64,000 bases of DNA from positions 49,555 to 113,554 of the forward strand of contig CAVUIU010000002.1 of the NCBI GenBank assembly GCA_963741615.1. Reading direction: 5' to 3'. A program made the position numbers and the translations under genes. The notes under the pieces were generated by a model. It had not been told where the DNA came from and did no database searches. It saw only the letters and a list, made by a program, of their open reading frames with translations. Each line of letters starts with the position of its first letter. Within the stretch, counting starts at the first letter, position 1. Shown in pieces: positions 25,304 to 33,752 of this stretch. The stretch comes from UBA9676 sp963741615 (GTDB lineage Bacteria > Actinomycetota > Actinomycetes > Streptosporangiales > Streptosporangiaceae).

Positions 25304-25616
25304 GGCCGGCCTCATGCGGGCCGCGGTGGCCGCGCTGGCCGATGCCACCGCTGGCCAGCCGGTGCGGACCGTGGTTCTCGCGGTCGGCTCCGGTGTGGAC
25401 ATCGATGCGGCCGCCTCCGCGTGGCAGGCCGCGGCGGCTGGCACACGGCTGGAAGGCACGACGGTGCAATGGCGGCGGGTGCCTGATCGCCTGCGCTGCT
25501 TCACGTGCGGCTGCGAGTACGACGGCGGGCCGCTGGAGATGTGCCCGTCCTGTGACGGCACCGGAATCGTCGTCACACCCGCACCCGAGCTCGCGGCCGT
25601 CGACTGGACGGTCTGA
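25296..25616 (+). CDS. hypA: HypA hydrogenase nickel metallochaperone
   Basis: The 106-residue product starts MHEAGLM at ATG 25296. The Met-His-Glu N terminus supplies the nickel ligand of HypA, which rules out the longer frame. The zinc site has two pairs: CFTCGC at about residues 67-72 and CPSC about 15 residues later, with an extra Cys in the first pair. The middle part (DAAASAWQAAAAGTRLEGTTV) follows the family. It delivers nickel with HypB, which is not present in the window. Last gene of the hydrogenase operon. Confidence 0.9.
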   Translation: MHEAGLMRAAVAALADATAGQPVRTVVLAVGSGVDIDAAASAWQAAAAGTRLEGTTVQWRRVPDRLRCFTCGCEYDGGPLEMCPSCDGTGIVVTPAPELAAVDWTV

Positions 25617-25886
25617 GGGTTCCGGCGACAGGCGCCCCTGGTGCGGCCGGGACCGGACGCCCCGGCGCGGGCGGGGACCCGGCCTGAGTTTTGTTAGCGG
25701 ACCGGAATCCGTCCCGGATTTTCGTCAGCGTCCTGCTGGTCTAGATTTGACGCGGGCCAGCACGAGGGCCACCGGCGCGGCCTGCGCTCGGCGGCTTGAC
25801 ATGGCAAACATCTCCAGCCAACTACGCTGGCCCGGCCACATCGGTTAAACAGGACTGATGCCCACGGAATTCATGAACAGGGTCGA

Positions 25887-27119
25887 ATGGTGACTCACGA
25901 TGCCAGGCAGGCAACCGAGCAAGCGGTTACCGTGCCCGGCCCGACGCCGGTGCTGCTCATCGAGGACGATGATGCCGATGCGCTGCTGGTTGAGGAACTG
26001 CTGTTGGACGTGGCGGCCGCGGTCACCTTGAGCCGGGCGCGGTCCATGACCGAGGCGAAACCGCTTCTTGCCAGCGTGACGTGCGTTCTGCTCGATCTGG
26101 GCCTGCCCGACGCCCAGGGGCTGCAGGGTGTGCACTGGCTGACCGTGCATGTGCCCCAGGTTGCCGTGGTCGTCCTGACAGGGCTGGCGGACGAGCACCT
26201 TGGCGCCGAGGCAGTCCGGGCAGGAGCGCAGGACTACCTGGTCAAGGGCCAGGTCGATGGGGCCCTGCTGAACCGGGTCATCCGGTACGCGGTGGAACGG
26301 CGGCGCTCGGAGGAGATCCAGCGCCAGCTGCGCGAGGCACAGATCTACGCGCGGGAGAACTCCCGGCTGGAGCGAGGGCTGCTGCCGTCTCCGCTGCTGT
26401 CCGACCCCCGGCTGACGGTAGCGACGCAGTACCGGCCCGGGGGCGGCCAGATGCTGCTCGGCGGCGACTTCTACGATCTGGTCGAAGGGGCGGACGGCTG
26501 GGTTCACGCGGTGGTCGGCGATGTCTGCGGGCGCGGCCCGGAAGAAGCCGCCCTCGGCGTCTGCCTCCGGGTGGCCTGGCGCACCATGGTGCTGGCTGGC
26601 CGGCCGATGACTGACGTGCTGTCCGCGGTCCAGCAGGTGCTGGAGCATGAGCGGCATGAGGACCGGCTGTTCGCCACGCTGTGCATGATGTCGATCGCCC
26701 CCGATCGTTCCCACGGGCGGCTTCACCTGGCCGGTCATCCAGAGCCCCTGCTGATCACCCCGGACGGGGTGCGGGAGCTCAAGGCGCCCATATGCACGCC
26801 CCCCGGTATCTCGCACGCGCGGGACTGGCCGGCCAGCGAGGTGGCACTCGGCGAGGGCTGGTCGTTGCTCATCTACACCGACGGGCTGGTCGAGGGCCGG
26901 ATCGGCGACGGTCCCGAGCGGCTGGGAAGTGAGGGGCTGACCGACATCATCGAGACGTTCCTGCAGAACGCGCCGCCCACGCGGCCACCTGCCCGCAAAC
27001 AGCGCGACGAGCATCTCCTCGGGTGGCTGGTGGGCCGCGTGCGTGAGCTCAACGGGGGCGAACTGGACGACGACCTCGCGCTCCTGGCCCTGGGATTCCC
27101 GTCCCTGGTCGACGGATGA
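25887..27119 (+). CDS. Response regulator with SpoIIE/PP2C phosphatase output
   Basis: The 410-residue protein starts at ATG 25887 (GTG 25890 possible). Residues about 20-135 are a receiver: VLLIEDDDADALL, phospho-acceptor Asp in VLLDLGLPD, VVVLTGLADE and Lys in DYLVKGQ. A coiled linker (RRSEEIQRQLREAQIYAREN) leads to a PP2C-type phosphatase at about 180-405 with QMLLGGDFYDLVE, VVGDVCGRGPEEA and DDLALLALG. It probably dephosphorylates an anti-sigma-factor antagonist in response to a kinase. The next gene, a histidine kinase, overlaps by 4 bases. A TTGACA/TACGCT pair with a long 21-base spacer lies at 25796-25828. Confidence 0.9.
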   Translation: MVTHDARQATEQAVTVPGPTPVLLIEDDDADALLVEELLLDVAAAVTLSRARSMTEAKPLLASVTCVLLDLGLPDAQGLQGVHWLTVHVPQVAVVVLTGLADEHLGAEAVRAGAQDYLVKGQVDGALLNRVIRYAVERRRSEEIQRQLREAQIYARENSRLERGLLPSPLLSDPRLTVATQYRPGGGQMLLGGDFYDLVEGADGWVHAVVGDVCGRGPEEAALGVCLRVAWRTMVLAGRPMTDVLSAVQQVLEHERHEDRLFATLCMMSIAPDRSHGRLHLAGHPEPLLITPDGVRELKAPICTPPGISHARDWPASEVALGEGWSLLIYTDGLVEGRIGDGPERLGSEGLTDIIETFLQNAPPTRPPARKQRDEHLLGWLVGRVRELNGGELDDDLALLALGFPSLVDG

Positions 27120-28822
27120 CCGGTGTGCCCGACGCCCCTGGTGTCGATGCCGAGGTGGCGGAGCCAGGACTGGACGCCGGCGCCGAAGACACCGGTGCCA
27201 TGCCGGACGCCGGCCCGGCCGGGACCGGGCCGGAGGCGGGCGCCGAAGCCGCACCCCCCGGCCGGGCGCGCTCTCGTGCCATGGCGGCGAGGCTGGCCGG
27301 CGGCTGGCCGCTGGGGCGGATCTTCGCGGTCGGCATCGCGATTGCGGCGCTTTTCGCCGTGCTCGCCATTGGGGTCGGCGGCACGGCGCTCGCCGACCTC
27401 GCCAGCGCCCGCGACCGGGTGGTGAACAGGGTCAACCCGGCGGCGTTCCGCGCCTCGCAACTGGGGGTCGCCTATCTCAACCAGGAGACAGGCGTGCGCG
27501 GGTACGCGCTCAGCGCTCAGCGCGCCTTCCTGGCCCCGTACTACCAGGGTCTCGGCGAGGAACGGCAGCAGGTCGGCCGCCTGCGCATCCTGCTCACCGG
27601 CCTGCCGGCCGCTCGCGCCGACCTCGCCCAGGTGATGGTCCGGGCGGGCCGCTGGCGCGCTAGTTATGCCCAGCCGACCGTCAGGCAGGTGAGCGCCAGC
27701 GGGAAGCCACTCACCAGCGCCACGGCCGATCAGGGGAAAGCCGACTTCGACAGCCTGCGCGCAGCGCTCGGGGCCATGCAGAGCGACCTCGCCAGGGAAC
27801 GGGTGCAAGCCGTCGCCAGCCTGAACCATTCCGCCGCGGTGCTGGATTGGACGGGCGCGGGCATCGGCATCGCGCTGCTGGCGGTCCTGTCCGTTCTCGC
27901 GCTCGGCCTCGAGAGATCGGTGATCCGGCCGCTGTCCCGGCTGGCCGCCGACGCCCGGCAGGTGGCCGACGGAGACTTCACCCACAACGTCGCACCCGGC
28001 GGCCCGGCGGAGATGCGCACCGTCGGGATGGACGTGAACCGCATGCGCGGGCGCATCGTCTCCGAGCTGTCCGCCGTCCGTACCGCGAACGCGAGCCTGG
28101 AGGCCCGGACCCAGGACCTGCAGCGATCGAACGCCGAGCTCGAGCAGTTCGCCTACGTGGCCTCCCATGACCTGCAGGAGCCGCTGCGGAAGGTGGCCAG
28201 CTTCTGCCAGTTGCTCCAGCGCCGCTACGCGGGCCGGCTGGATGAGAAGGCCGATCAGTACATCGAGCACGCCGTCGATGGCGCCAAGCGCATGCAGGCG
28301 CTGATCAACGACCTGCTCGCGTTCAGCCGGGTAGGGCGGACGGCGCAGGAACGGGAGCCGGTCTCCTGCGCGGTGCTGCTCGGCCAGGCATGGGCGAACC
28401 TCGGCCCGGCGATCAGGGCCTCCCACGCGACGATCGAGGTGGGCGACCTGCCGGTGGTGCTGGGGGAGGCCTCGCTGCTCACCTCGGTGTTCCAGAACCT
28501 GCTCGGCAACGCGCTGAAGTTCTCCGCCGACCACCCGCCCCGCATCTCGGTGCTGGCCCGCCGGGACGGCGAGAACTGGCTGTTCTCGGTCACCGACAAC
28601 GGCATCGGGATCCCGGCCGAATACGCCGACCGGATCTTCGTGATCTTCCAGCGCCTGCACGACAGGTCGATGTACCCGGGGACGGGTATCGGCCTCGCCA
28701 TGTGCCGGAAGATCATCGAATACCACGGGGGCCGCATCTGGCTCGATACGACGGTCACATCAGGCGCCCGCTTCTGCTTCACGCTGCCCATGCGCCCCGA
28801 GGATAAGGATGCCGATGACTGA
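27116..28822 (+). CDS. CHASE3-HAMP sensor histidine kinase
   Basis: The 568-residue kinase starts in an ATGA overlap. An acidic N-terminal tail of about 60 residues precedes helix 1 (about 68-91). An extracytoplasmic CHASE3-like domain follows (AYLNQETGVRGYALSAQRAF is diagnostic), then helix 2 at about 243-262 and HAMP to about 320. The H box is FAYVASHDLQEPLRKV. The ATPase shows QNLLGNALKFS, DNGIGIP and GTGIGLAMCRKI. This arrangement is typical of kinases paired with Rcp1-like single-domain regulators, and one lies directly downstream. Confidence 0.92.
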   Translation: MTGVPDAPGVDAEVAEPGLDAGAEDTGAMPDAGPAGTGPEAGAEAAPPGRARSRAMAARLAGGWPLGRIFAVGIAIAALFAVLAIGVGGTALADLASARDRVVNRVNPAAFRASQLGVAYLNQETGVRGYALSAQRAFLAPYYQGLGEERQQVGRLRILLTGLPAARADLAQVMVRAGRWRASYAQPTVRQVSASGKPLTSATADQGKADFDSLRAALGAMQSDLARERVQAVASLNHSAAVLDWTGAGIGIALLAVLSVLALGLERSVIRPLSRLAADARQVADGDFTHNVAPGGPAEMRTVGMDVNRMRGRIVSELSAVRTANASLEARTQDLQRSNAELEQFAYVASHDLQEPLRKVASFCQLLQRRYAGRLDEKADQYIEHAVDGAKRMQALINDLLAFSRVGRTAQEREPVSCAVLLGQAWANLGPAIRASHATIEVGDLPVVLGEASLLTSVFQNLLGNALKFSADHPPRISVLARRDGENWLFSVTDNGIGIPAEYADRIFVIFQRLHDRSMYPGTGIGLAMCRKIIEYHGGRIWLDTTVTSGARFCFTLPMRPEDKDADD

Positions 28823-29258
28823 GCACACCGAGTGCCAGGTCGTGGACGTGCTGCTGGTGGAGGACGATCCCGGGGACGTCCTGATGACCAAGGAAGCTTT
28901 CGAGCACTACAAGATACGCAACGTGCTTCACGTGGTGACCGACGGCGAGCAGGCGCTGCAGTTCCTGCGCCAGACCGGCGACTACTCCGGTGCGCCCCGC
29001 CCGGGCCTGATCCTGCTCGACCTCAACCTGCCCCGCCGGGACGGCCTGGAGGTACTCGCCGAGCTCAAAGCCGATCCCGTGCTCAAGATAATCCCGGTGG
29101 TCGTCCTGACCACGTCCCAGGCCGAGCAGGACATCCTGCGCAGCTACACCCTGCACGCCAATGCCTACGTCAGCAAGCCGGTGGACTTCGAGCGCTTTAT
29201 GGACGTCATCCGGCAGGTCGACAACTTCTTCGTCACCGTGGTGAAGCTGGCCCACTGA
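28809..29258 (+). CDS. Single-domain response regulator (Rcp1-like)
   Basis: This 149-residue receiver has no output domain. Motifs are DVLLVEDDPGDVLMTKEAF, phospho-Asp in LILLDLNLPRRDG, VVLTTS and Lys in AYVSKPVDF. The start is ATG 28809 or 28815, behind GAGGATAAGG, and overlaps the kinase gene by 14 bases. It probably takes phosphate from the kinase and acts through protein contacts, perhaps on the phosphatase gene two places upstream. Its 3' end overlaps the convergent ECF gene by 26 bases. Confidence 0.9.
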   Translation: MPMTEHTECQVVDVLLVEDDPGDVLMTKEAFEHYKIRNVLHVVTDGEQALQFLRQTGDYSGAPRPGLILLDLNLPRRDGLEVLAELKADPVLKIIPVVVLTTSQAEQDILRSYTLHANAYVSKPVDFERFMDVIRQVDNFFVTVVKLAH

Positions 29259-30468
29259 CCACCCGCGCGCTGCGCCGCAGGAAATCCCGCTCGGCGGCGT
29301 TCCCGGTACGGGCGATCGCCGCCTCATACGCCAGCACGGCCTCACGGTGACGGCCCAGGCGCCGGAGCAGGTCGGCCCGGATGACGTGGAACACGTGGTA
29401 GTCCGCGAGGTCGAGGTCGTCGATAAGGGCGAGCGCTGCCTCCGGCCCCGCGACCTCGGCCACCGCGACCGCGCGGTTGAGCGCCACGACCGGGCCCGGG
29501 GCCAGCGAGGCGAGCTGGTCGTACAGCCGCAGGATCTGCCGCCAGTCCGTCGCGGCCGCCGTCGGCGCGTCGCTGTGCACCGCGTTGATCGCCGCCTGGA
29601 TCTGGTACGGGCCGGGCTGGTCGCGCCGCAGGCATCGCCGCACGATGGCCTGGCCCTCGGCGATCAGGGCGCGATCCCAGCGGCCGCGGTCCTGGTCGGC
29701 AAGCAGCACGAGGTCCCCGTCCTGGGTGGTGCGGGTGGCCCGGCGCGAGGAGATGAGCAGCATGAGTGCGAGCAGTCCCATGACCTCGCCTTCGTCGGGC
29801 ATGAGCTCGGCCAGCAGCCGCCCGAGCCGGATGGCCTCGGTGCACAGATCCTCCCGGGTCAGCCGGTCGCCCGAACTCGCCGTGTAGCCCTCGTTGAAGA
29901 TGAGATAGACGACCGCCAGCACGGCCCGCAGGCGTCCCGGCAGGTCGGCCTCGGCCGGCACGCGGTAGGGGATCCTCGCGTCGCGGATCTTGCCCTTGGC
30001 CCGGACCAGTCGCTGTGCCATCGTCGGCTCGGGTACCAGGAAGGCGTGCGCGATCTCGGCGGTGGTGAGCCCGCCCAGGAGCCGCAGTGTGAGCGCCACC
30101 TGGGCGCCGGTGGCGAGCGCCGGATGGCAGCAGGTGAATATCAGGCGCAGCCGGTCGTCGCGCACGGCGCCCTCCTCGGCGGGTTCTCCGCTGGCATGCA
30201 GCAGGGCGGCCTGGGCGTGCCGGTCCGCGCGGGACGCCTCCCGGCGCAGGCGGTCGATCGCCCTGTTGCGGGCGGTGGTGATGATCCAGCCGGCCGGGCT
30301 CGGGGGCAGCCCGGTGGCCGGCCAGCGCTCCATGGCCGCGGTGAACGCGTCCTGGACCGCCTCCTCGGCGATGTCGATGTCACCGAAGTGGCGGGCCAGG
30401 ACGGCCACCGCACGGCCGTATTCCTCGCGGAACACACGTGCGATCTCCGGCGCCGCGGGCGCAGGCAC
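29233..30468 (-). CDS. ECF42-type RNA polymerase sigma factor with TPR-like extension
   Basis: The 411-residue protein starts near GTG 30468, 8 bases after the YCII gene. Sigma region 2 is IARVFREEYGRAVAVLARHFGDIDIAEEAVQDAF through GWIITTARNRAIDRLRR. Region 4 is RLLGGLTTAEIAHAFLVPEPTMAQRLVRAK. A 230-residue helical C-terminal extension follows (DLCTEAIRLGRLLAELMPDE, QIQAAINAVHSDAPTAAATD, GPVVALNRAVAVAE). That length and the DGPF/YCII partner identify the ECF42 group, which has no anti-sigma factor and is thought to be controlled through its extension. The ribosome-binding site is weak. Confidence 0.9.
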   Translation of the reverse strand: MPAPAAPEIARVFREEYGRAVAVLARHFGDIDIAEEAVQDAFTAAMERWPATGLPPSPAGWIITTARNRAIDRLRREASRADRHAQAALLHASGEPAEEGAVRDDRLRLIFTCCHPALATGAQVALTLRLLGGLTTAEIAHAFLVPEPTMAQRLVRAKGKIRDARIPYRVPAEADLPGRLRAVLAVVYLIFNEGYTASSGDRLTREDLCTEAIRLGRLLAELMPDEGEVMGLLALMLLISSRRATRTTQDGDLVLLADQDRGRWDRALIAEGQAIVRRCLRRDQPGPYQIQAAINAVHSDAPTAAATDWRQILRLYDQLASLAPGPVVALNRAVAVAEVAGPEAALALIDDLDLADYHVFHVIRADLLRRLGRHREAVLAYEAAIARTGNAAERDFLRRSARVVSGPASPR

Positions 30469-30476
30469 GCCTGGTA

Positions 30477-30830
30477 TCAGTCCCCGGGCTCGTCCACGAA
30501 CGGCCGCACCTCGATCGGGAGCGGAAGGACCTGGGCGAGCTTGCGGCCCCATTCCAGCGCGGAGTCCAGATCGGGCGCGTTGATGATCGTGAACCCGCCG
30601 AGGTACTCCTTGCCCTCGGCGAACGGGCCGTCGGTCGTCAGCACCTCGCTGCCCTGGAGCTGCAGCACCGTGGCCGTGCTCGGGGCATGCAGGCCCCCGG
30701 AGAAGACCCACGCGCCCGCGGTCTTCATCTCGTCGCGCACGGCACCGACGTTTTGCATGATCTTCTCCAGGACCTCGGGCGGGGGAGGAGTTCCTTCGGG
30801 CTGGTACACACTGAGCAGATACTGCATCAT
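30477..30830 (-). CDS. YCII/DGPF-domain protein, ECF42 partner
   Basis: The 117-residue product starts at ATG 30830, with GGAGG 8 bases upstream. It begins MMQYLLSVYQPEG and contains GAWVFSGGLHAP and the defining DGPFAEGKEYLGGF. It ends in PLPIEVRPF. DGPF proteins are small dimeric ferredoxin-fold proteins whose genes accompany ECF42 sigma factors. Some are targets of the sigma factor. It is the first gene of the two-gene unit. Confidence 0.9.
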   Translation of the reverse strand: MMQYLLSVYQPEGTPPPPEVLEKIMQNVGAVRDEMKTAGAWVFSGGLHAPSTATVLQLQGSEVLTTDGPFAEGKEYLGGFTIINAPDLDSALEWGRKLAQVLPLPIEVRPFVDEPGD

Positions 30831-31300
30831 CTGATGTTCCTCCTTGACGTTATCCCCGGCACCGGGCCGGGCTCTCACCCTCTACACGAACGGGCTCAGG
30901 CCGGATCGACAGGGGGATGCGGCGGAGAAGGTGACCGGCTGCCGGGCGTGGTGCCGACGCCAGCGCCACCGGGGTCCCACCCGGCGCGACGTACAGCATC
31001 GGTAAGCCATCCAGGCGTTGGCAACCCCCGGGAGAACCTTCGCGGATGTGCGCGTCCGGGTCCAGTGGGGGCGCCGTCCCGGCGTCGTGGCCGCGCAGGG
31101 ACCGGTGTGACCTGGTGGAGACGGGCCCAGATGCCCGGATAAGGGCAGAAGATGGCACATTGCAGGGTTTTGACCTGATCGTCGTAACGCGGCCACGCCA
31201 GGGAATGCCGGGCAATGTCAGGGCAATGCCGGGACGGCCCCGGGCTGTTGGTTACCATAGATATGGCAAAACCACACATACCTGGCTCCGGGAGGCGGAT

Positions 31301-31702
31301 ATGGCCAAGAAGATTCATGTCCACCTGATCGATGATCTGGATGCCTCCGAGGCAAGCGAGTCGCTGCGATTCGAGGTTGACGGCAAGTCCTATGAGATCG
31401 ACCTGAGCCGCAGCCACGCGCAGGAATTCCGGGCGGAAATAGGCCCCTACATCGAGCAAGCCCGGCAGGTGGCCGGCAGTGGCCGCCGGGGCCGGAGAGC
31501 CGGAACTGGTCCGGGCCGGCCACGTGGCCGGGCCGTGGTGACCTCGCGGAGCCACGTCACACCCGGCGGTGGGCCGCCCGCGGAGACCACCGATGGCGAG
31601 ATAAGCCGTGCGTTCCATGACGAGGCGTCCCCTCCCGGACCGGATTTCGCGCAGGAAGCGCCGTCGGTGCAGCCTCCCGGCCGGGATTTCGAAGACGAGT
31701 AA
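31301..31702 (+). CDS. Lsr2-like nucleoid protein with atypical C terminus
   Basis: The 133-residue product starts at ATG 31301 behind GGGAGG. Residues 1-60 match the Lsr2 dimerisation domain: MAKKIHVHLIDDLDASEASE, RFEVDGKSYEIDLS and FRAEIGPYIEQARQV. The usual C-terminal DNA-binding domain (helix, RGR, helix, about residues 75-112) is absent. Instead there is a basic stretch, SGRRGRRAGTGPGRPRGR, with two AT-hook-like RGR cores, then an acidic Pro-rich tail ending FEDE. It may therefore bind AT-rich DNA through hooks or act as a partner of the full-length Lsr2 made elsewhere. A gene-free 470-base stretch precedes it. Confidence 0.8.
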   Translation: MAKKIHVHLIDDLDASEASESLRFEVDGKSYEIDLSRSHAQEFRAEIGPYIEQARQVAGSGRRGRRAGTGPGRPRGRAVVTSRSHVTPGGGPPAETTDGEISRAFHDEASPPGPDFAQEAPSVQPPGRDFEDE

Positions 31703-31813
31703 GGCGCCCCGTCGTGACCGCTCACGGCGGTCGTCCTATTGATATCCGCATTCCTGGCTCCCGCCATCGGTCGCCTGCCCACCAGGCAATCCCGCGCACG
31801 CAGCGTGCGGGCG

Positions 31814-32023
31814 TCAGCCGTGCGCCTGATCCCCGGGCGGTACGGCGCCAGTCGTTACCGGGACCCAGGTCCCGTGCCCAGCAGGGCAGCTCTCGTGCAT
31901 CCACACACCGCTGACGCTGCGCCGCACGTCCTGACCGGCCGTTACCAGATGACCGCATCGGCCGCAGGCCTCGCCGTCGGCCCGGGACGAATGCCCGCCA
32001 GCGCCTTGCCCCGGCTGCCGCAT
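31814..32023 (-). CDS. Small Cys-rich protein, candidate zinc-binding
   Basis: This frame of 69 residues starts at ATG 32023, with GGAG 9 bases upstream. It has a CGRCGHLVTAGQDV half-site and a WMHESCP half-site, giving C-x2-C...H-x2-C, a plausible zinc ribbon. The flanks are low-complexity. It lies alone between the Lsr2-like gene and the sulfoquinovose synthase gene. The codon pattern and motif support it, but the evidence is modest. Confidence 0.4.
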   Translation of the reverse strand: MRQPGQGAGGHSSRADGEACGRCGHLVTAGQDVRRSVSGVWMHESCPAGHGTWVPVTTGAVPPGDQAHG

Positions 32024-32504
32024 GAACCTGGTCTCCAGATCGAGGCCAACGGAGTTGGGCGAAGTCACCGGGAAGCCCGCCCCGCCGGGGCAGAAGTGGC
32101 TCAGGTGCGCCTCACGCACCCGCTCGCCGACCCGGGGCCGTTCCCCCGTGGCCCTGGCTTCCGGCAGACCTGGCATCCACTCTCCCCGGCGATCCCCGCA
32201 CCGAGTCTAACCGTGAGCCTTCCGGCCGGCGGTCCCAGTCCGGACGTCATGGCACAGTTCGGCAGAAACCCGCCCAGATCGGGCCGGTACACCCGGTCAC
32301 TCACCGTCCCGGGGCCAACACGTATCCCGCCAGGCAGCCTGGATACTGGCCGCTACCCCCGCGAGCAGGTAGCACCAGGGACATCGCCCGGTACACTGGC
32401 CGCCTACGGGACGCCGTGGCTGAGTCGGCGCTTGTCAGCTGGCTTCTCCCCCAGGCAGTAGCCGCGTGCGTCCTTGTTGCTGGCAGATCACGATGGGAGT
32501 CGGA
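32024..32504. other. Intergenic region without a supportable gene
   Basis: About 480 bases upstream of the sulfoquinovose synthase gene. Open frames here lack ribosome-binding sites and known motifs. No clear promoter or hairpin was found. Confidence 0.4.
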
Positions 32505-33713
32505 ATGCGCGTTCTGGTTCTCGGCGGCGATGGGTTTTGTGGCTGGCCGACCACGCTGTATTTGTCGGACCGCGGTCATGAGATCACCATCATCGACAAC
32601 CTGAGCCGCCGGAAGATCGACGTGGAGCTGGAGGTGGGTTCGCTGACGCCGATCCGCCCGATCGGTGAGCGGATCCGGGTGTGGCGGGGTGTGGCCGGGC
32701 GTGACGTCGGTTTCATCAACCTGGATCTGGCGACCGAGTATGACCGGCTGGTGGCGGTGCTGGAGGAGATCAGGCCCGAGGCGATCGTGCATTTCGCCGA
32801 GCAGCGGGCGGCGCCGTATTCGATGCGCTCGCAGCGGACCAAGCGGTACACGGTGGACAACAACGTGCGGGCGACCCATAACTTGCTGACGGCGCTGGTG
32901 GCGACCGGGATCGATGCGTCGCTGGTGCATCTGGGCACGATGGGCGTGTATGGCTATGGGTGGTCGGGCAGTGCGCCGATCCCGGAGGGGTACCTGACGG
33001 TGAAGGTGCCGACGCCCGATGGTGAGCTGGAGCGGGAGATCTTGCATCCGGCGAACCCGGGGTCGGTGTATCACCTGACCAAGACGCTGGACCAGTTGCT
33101 GTTCTCGTTCTACGCCAAGAACGACGGGCTGCGGATCACCGACTTGCACCAGGGCATCGTGTGGGGCACCCAGACACCCCAGACCAGCCGGGACGAGCGG
33201 CTGATCAACCGGTTCGACTACGACGGTGACTACGGCACCGTGCTGAACCGGTTCCTGATGCAGGCCGCGATCGGGCACCCGCTGACCGTGCACGGCACCG
33301 GCGGCCAGACCCGCGCGTTCATCCATATCCGCGACACCGTCCGGTGCATCGAGATCGCGATCACCAACCCGCCCGAGGCCGGGTCCAAGCCGCGGGTGCT
33401 CAACCAGATGACCGAGACGCACCGGCTCCTTGACCTGGCCAAGATGATCGCGGACGAGATGGGTGCCGAGATCGCCTACCTGCCCAACCCGCGCCGCGAA
33501 GCCGAGGAGAACGAGCTGATCGTCCGCAACGACCAGTTCCTGGCGCTGGGCCTGAACCCGACCACCCTGTCGGAGGGCCTGCTGGAGGAGGGCAAGGATG
33601 TCGCCGCCCGCTACCGGCACCGCGCCGACCCGACCAAGATCATCGCACGGTCGGTCTGGCGTGCGGGCATGGAGACCTCGGACGACCTCATGACCGAGGT
33701 GCCCGAAGACTAA
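32505..33713 (+). CDS. sqd1: UDP-sulfoquinovose synthase
   Basis: The 402-residue SDR-type enzyme starts at ATG 32505 behind GGGAG. It converts UDP-glucose and sulfite to UDP-sulfoquinovose, the head-group donor for sulfolipids. The NAD motif is LVLGGDGFCGWPTTLYLSD. Catalytic residues lie in HLGTMGVYGYG (Thr) and SVYHLTK (Tyr-x3-Lys). QGIVWGTQTPQT and HGTGGQTRAFIHIRDTV are characteristic of SQD1 rather than of ordinary epimerases. No sulfoquinovosyl transferase (SqdX/SqdD) gene is adjacent, so the acceptor is unknown. The convergent neighbour is a lipoprotein gene. Confidence 0.9.
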   Translation: MRVLVLGGDGFCGWPTTLYLSDRGHEITIIDNLSRRKIDVELEVGSLTPIRPIGERIRVWRGVAGRDVGFINLDLATEYDRLVAVLEEIRPEAIVHFAEQRAAPYSMRSQRTKRYTVDNNVRATHNLLTALVATGIDASLVHLGTMGVYGYGWSGSAPIPEGYLTVKVPTPDGELEREILHPANPGSVYHLTKTLDQLLFSFYAKNDGLRITDLHQGIVWGTQTPQTSRDERLINRFDYDGDYGTVLNRFLMQAAIGHPLTVHGTGGQTRAFIHIRDTVRCIEIAITNPPEAGSKPRVLNQMTETHRLLDLAKMIADEMGAEIAYLPNPRREAEENELIVRNDQFLALGLNPTTLSEGLLEEGKDVAARYRHRADPTKIIARSVWRAGMETSDDLMTEVPED

Positions 33714-33752
33714 CCCGGGCCGCCAGCCGAACGGCCAGTGGCGGGCCGCAGC

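Noticed and set aside
32301..33620. Minus-strand open frame of 439 codons opposite sqd1
   Set aside because: Overlaps the strongly supported sulfoquinovose synthase gene and shows only reverse-frame composition.
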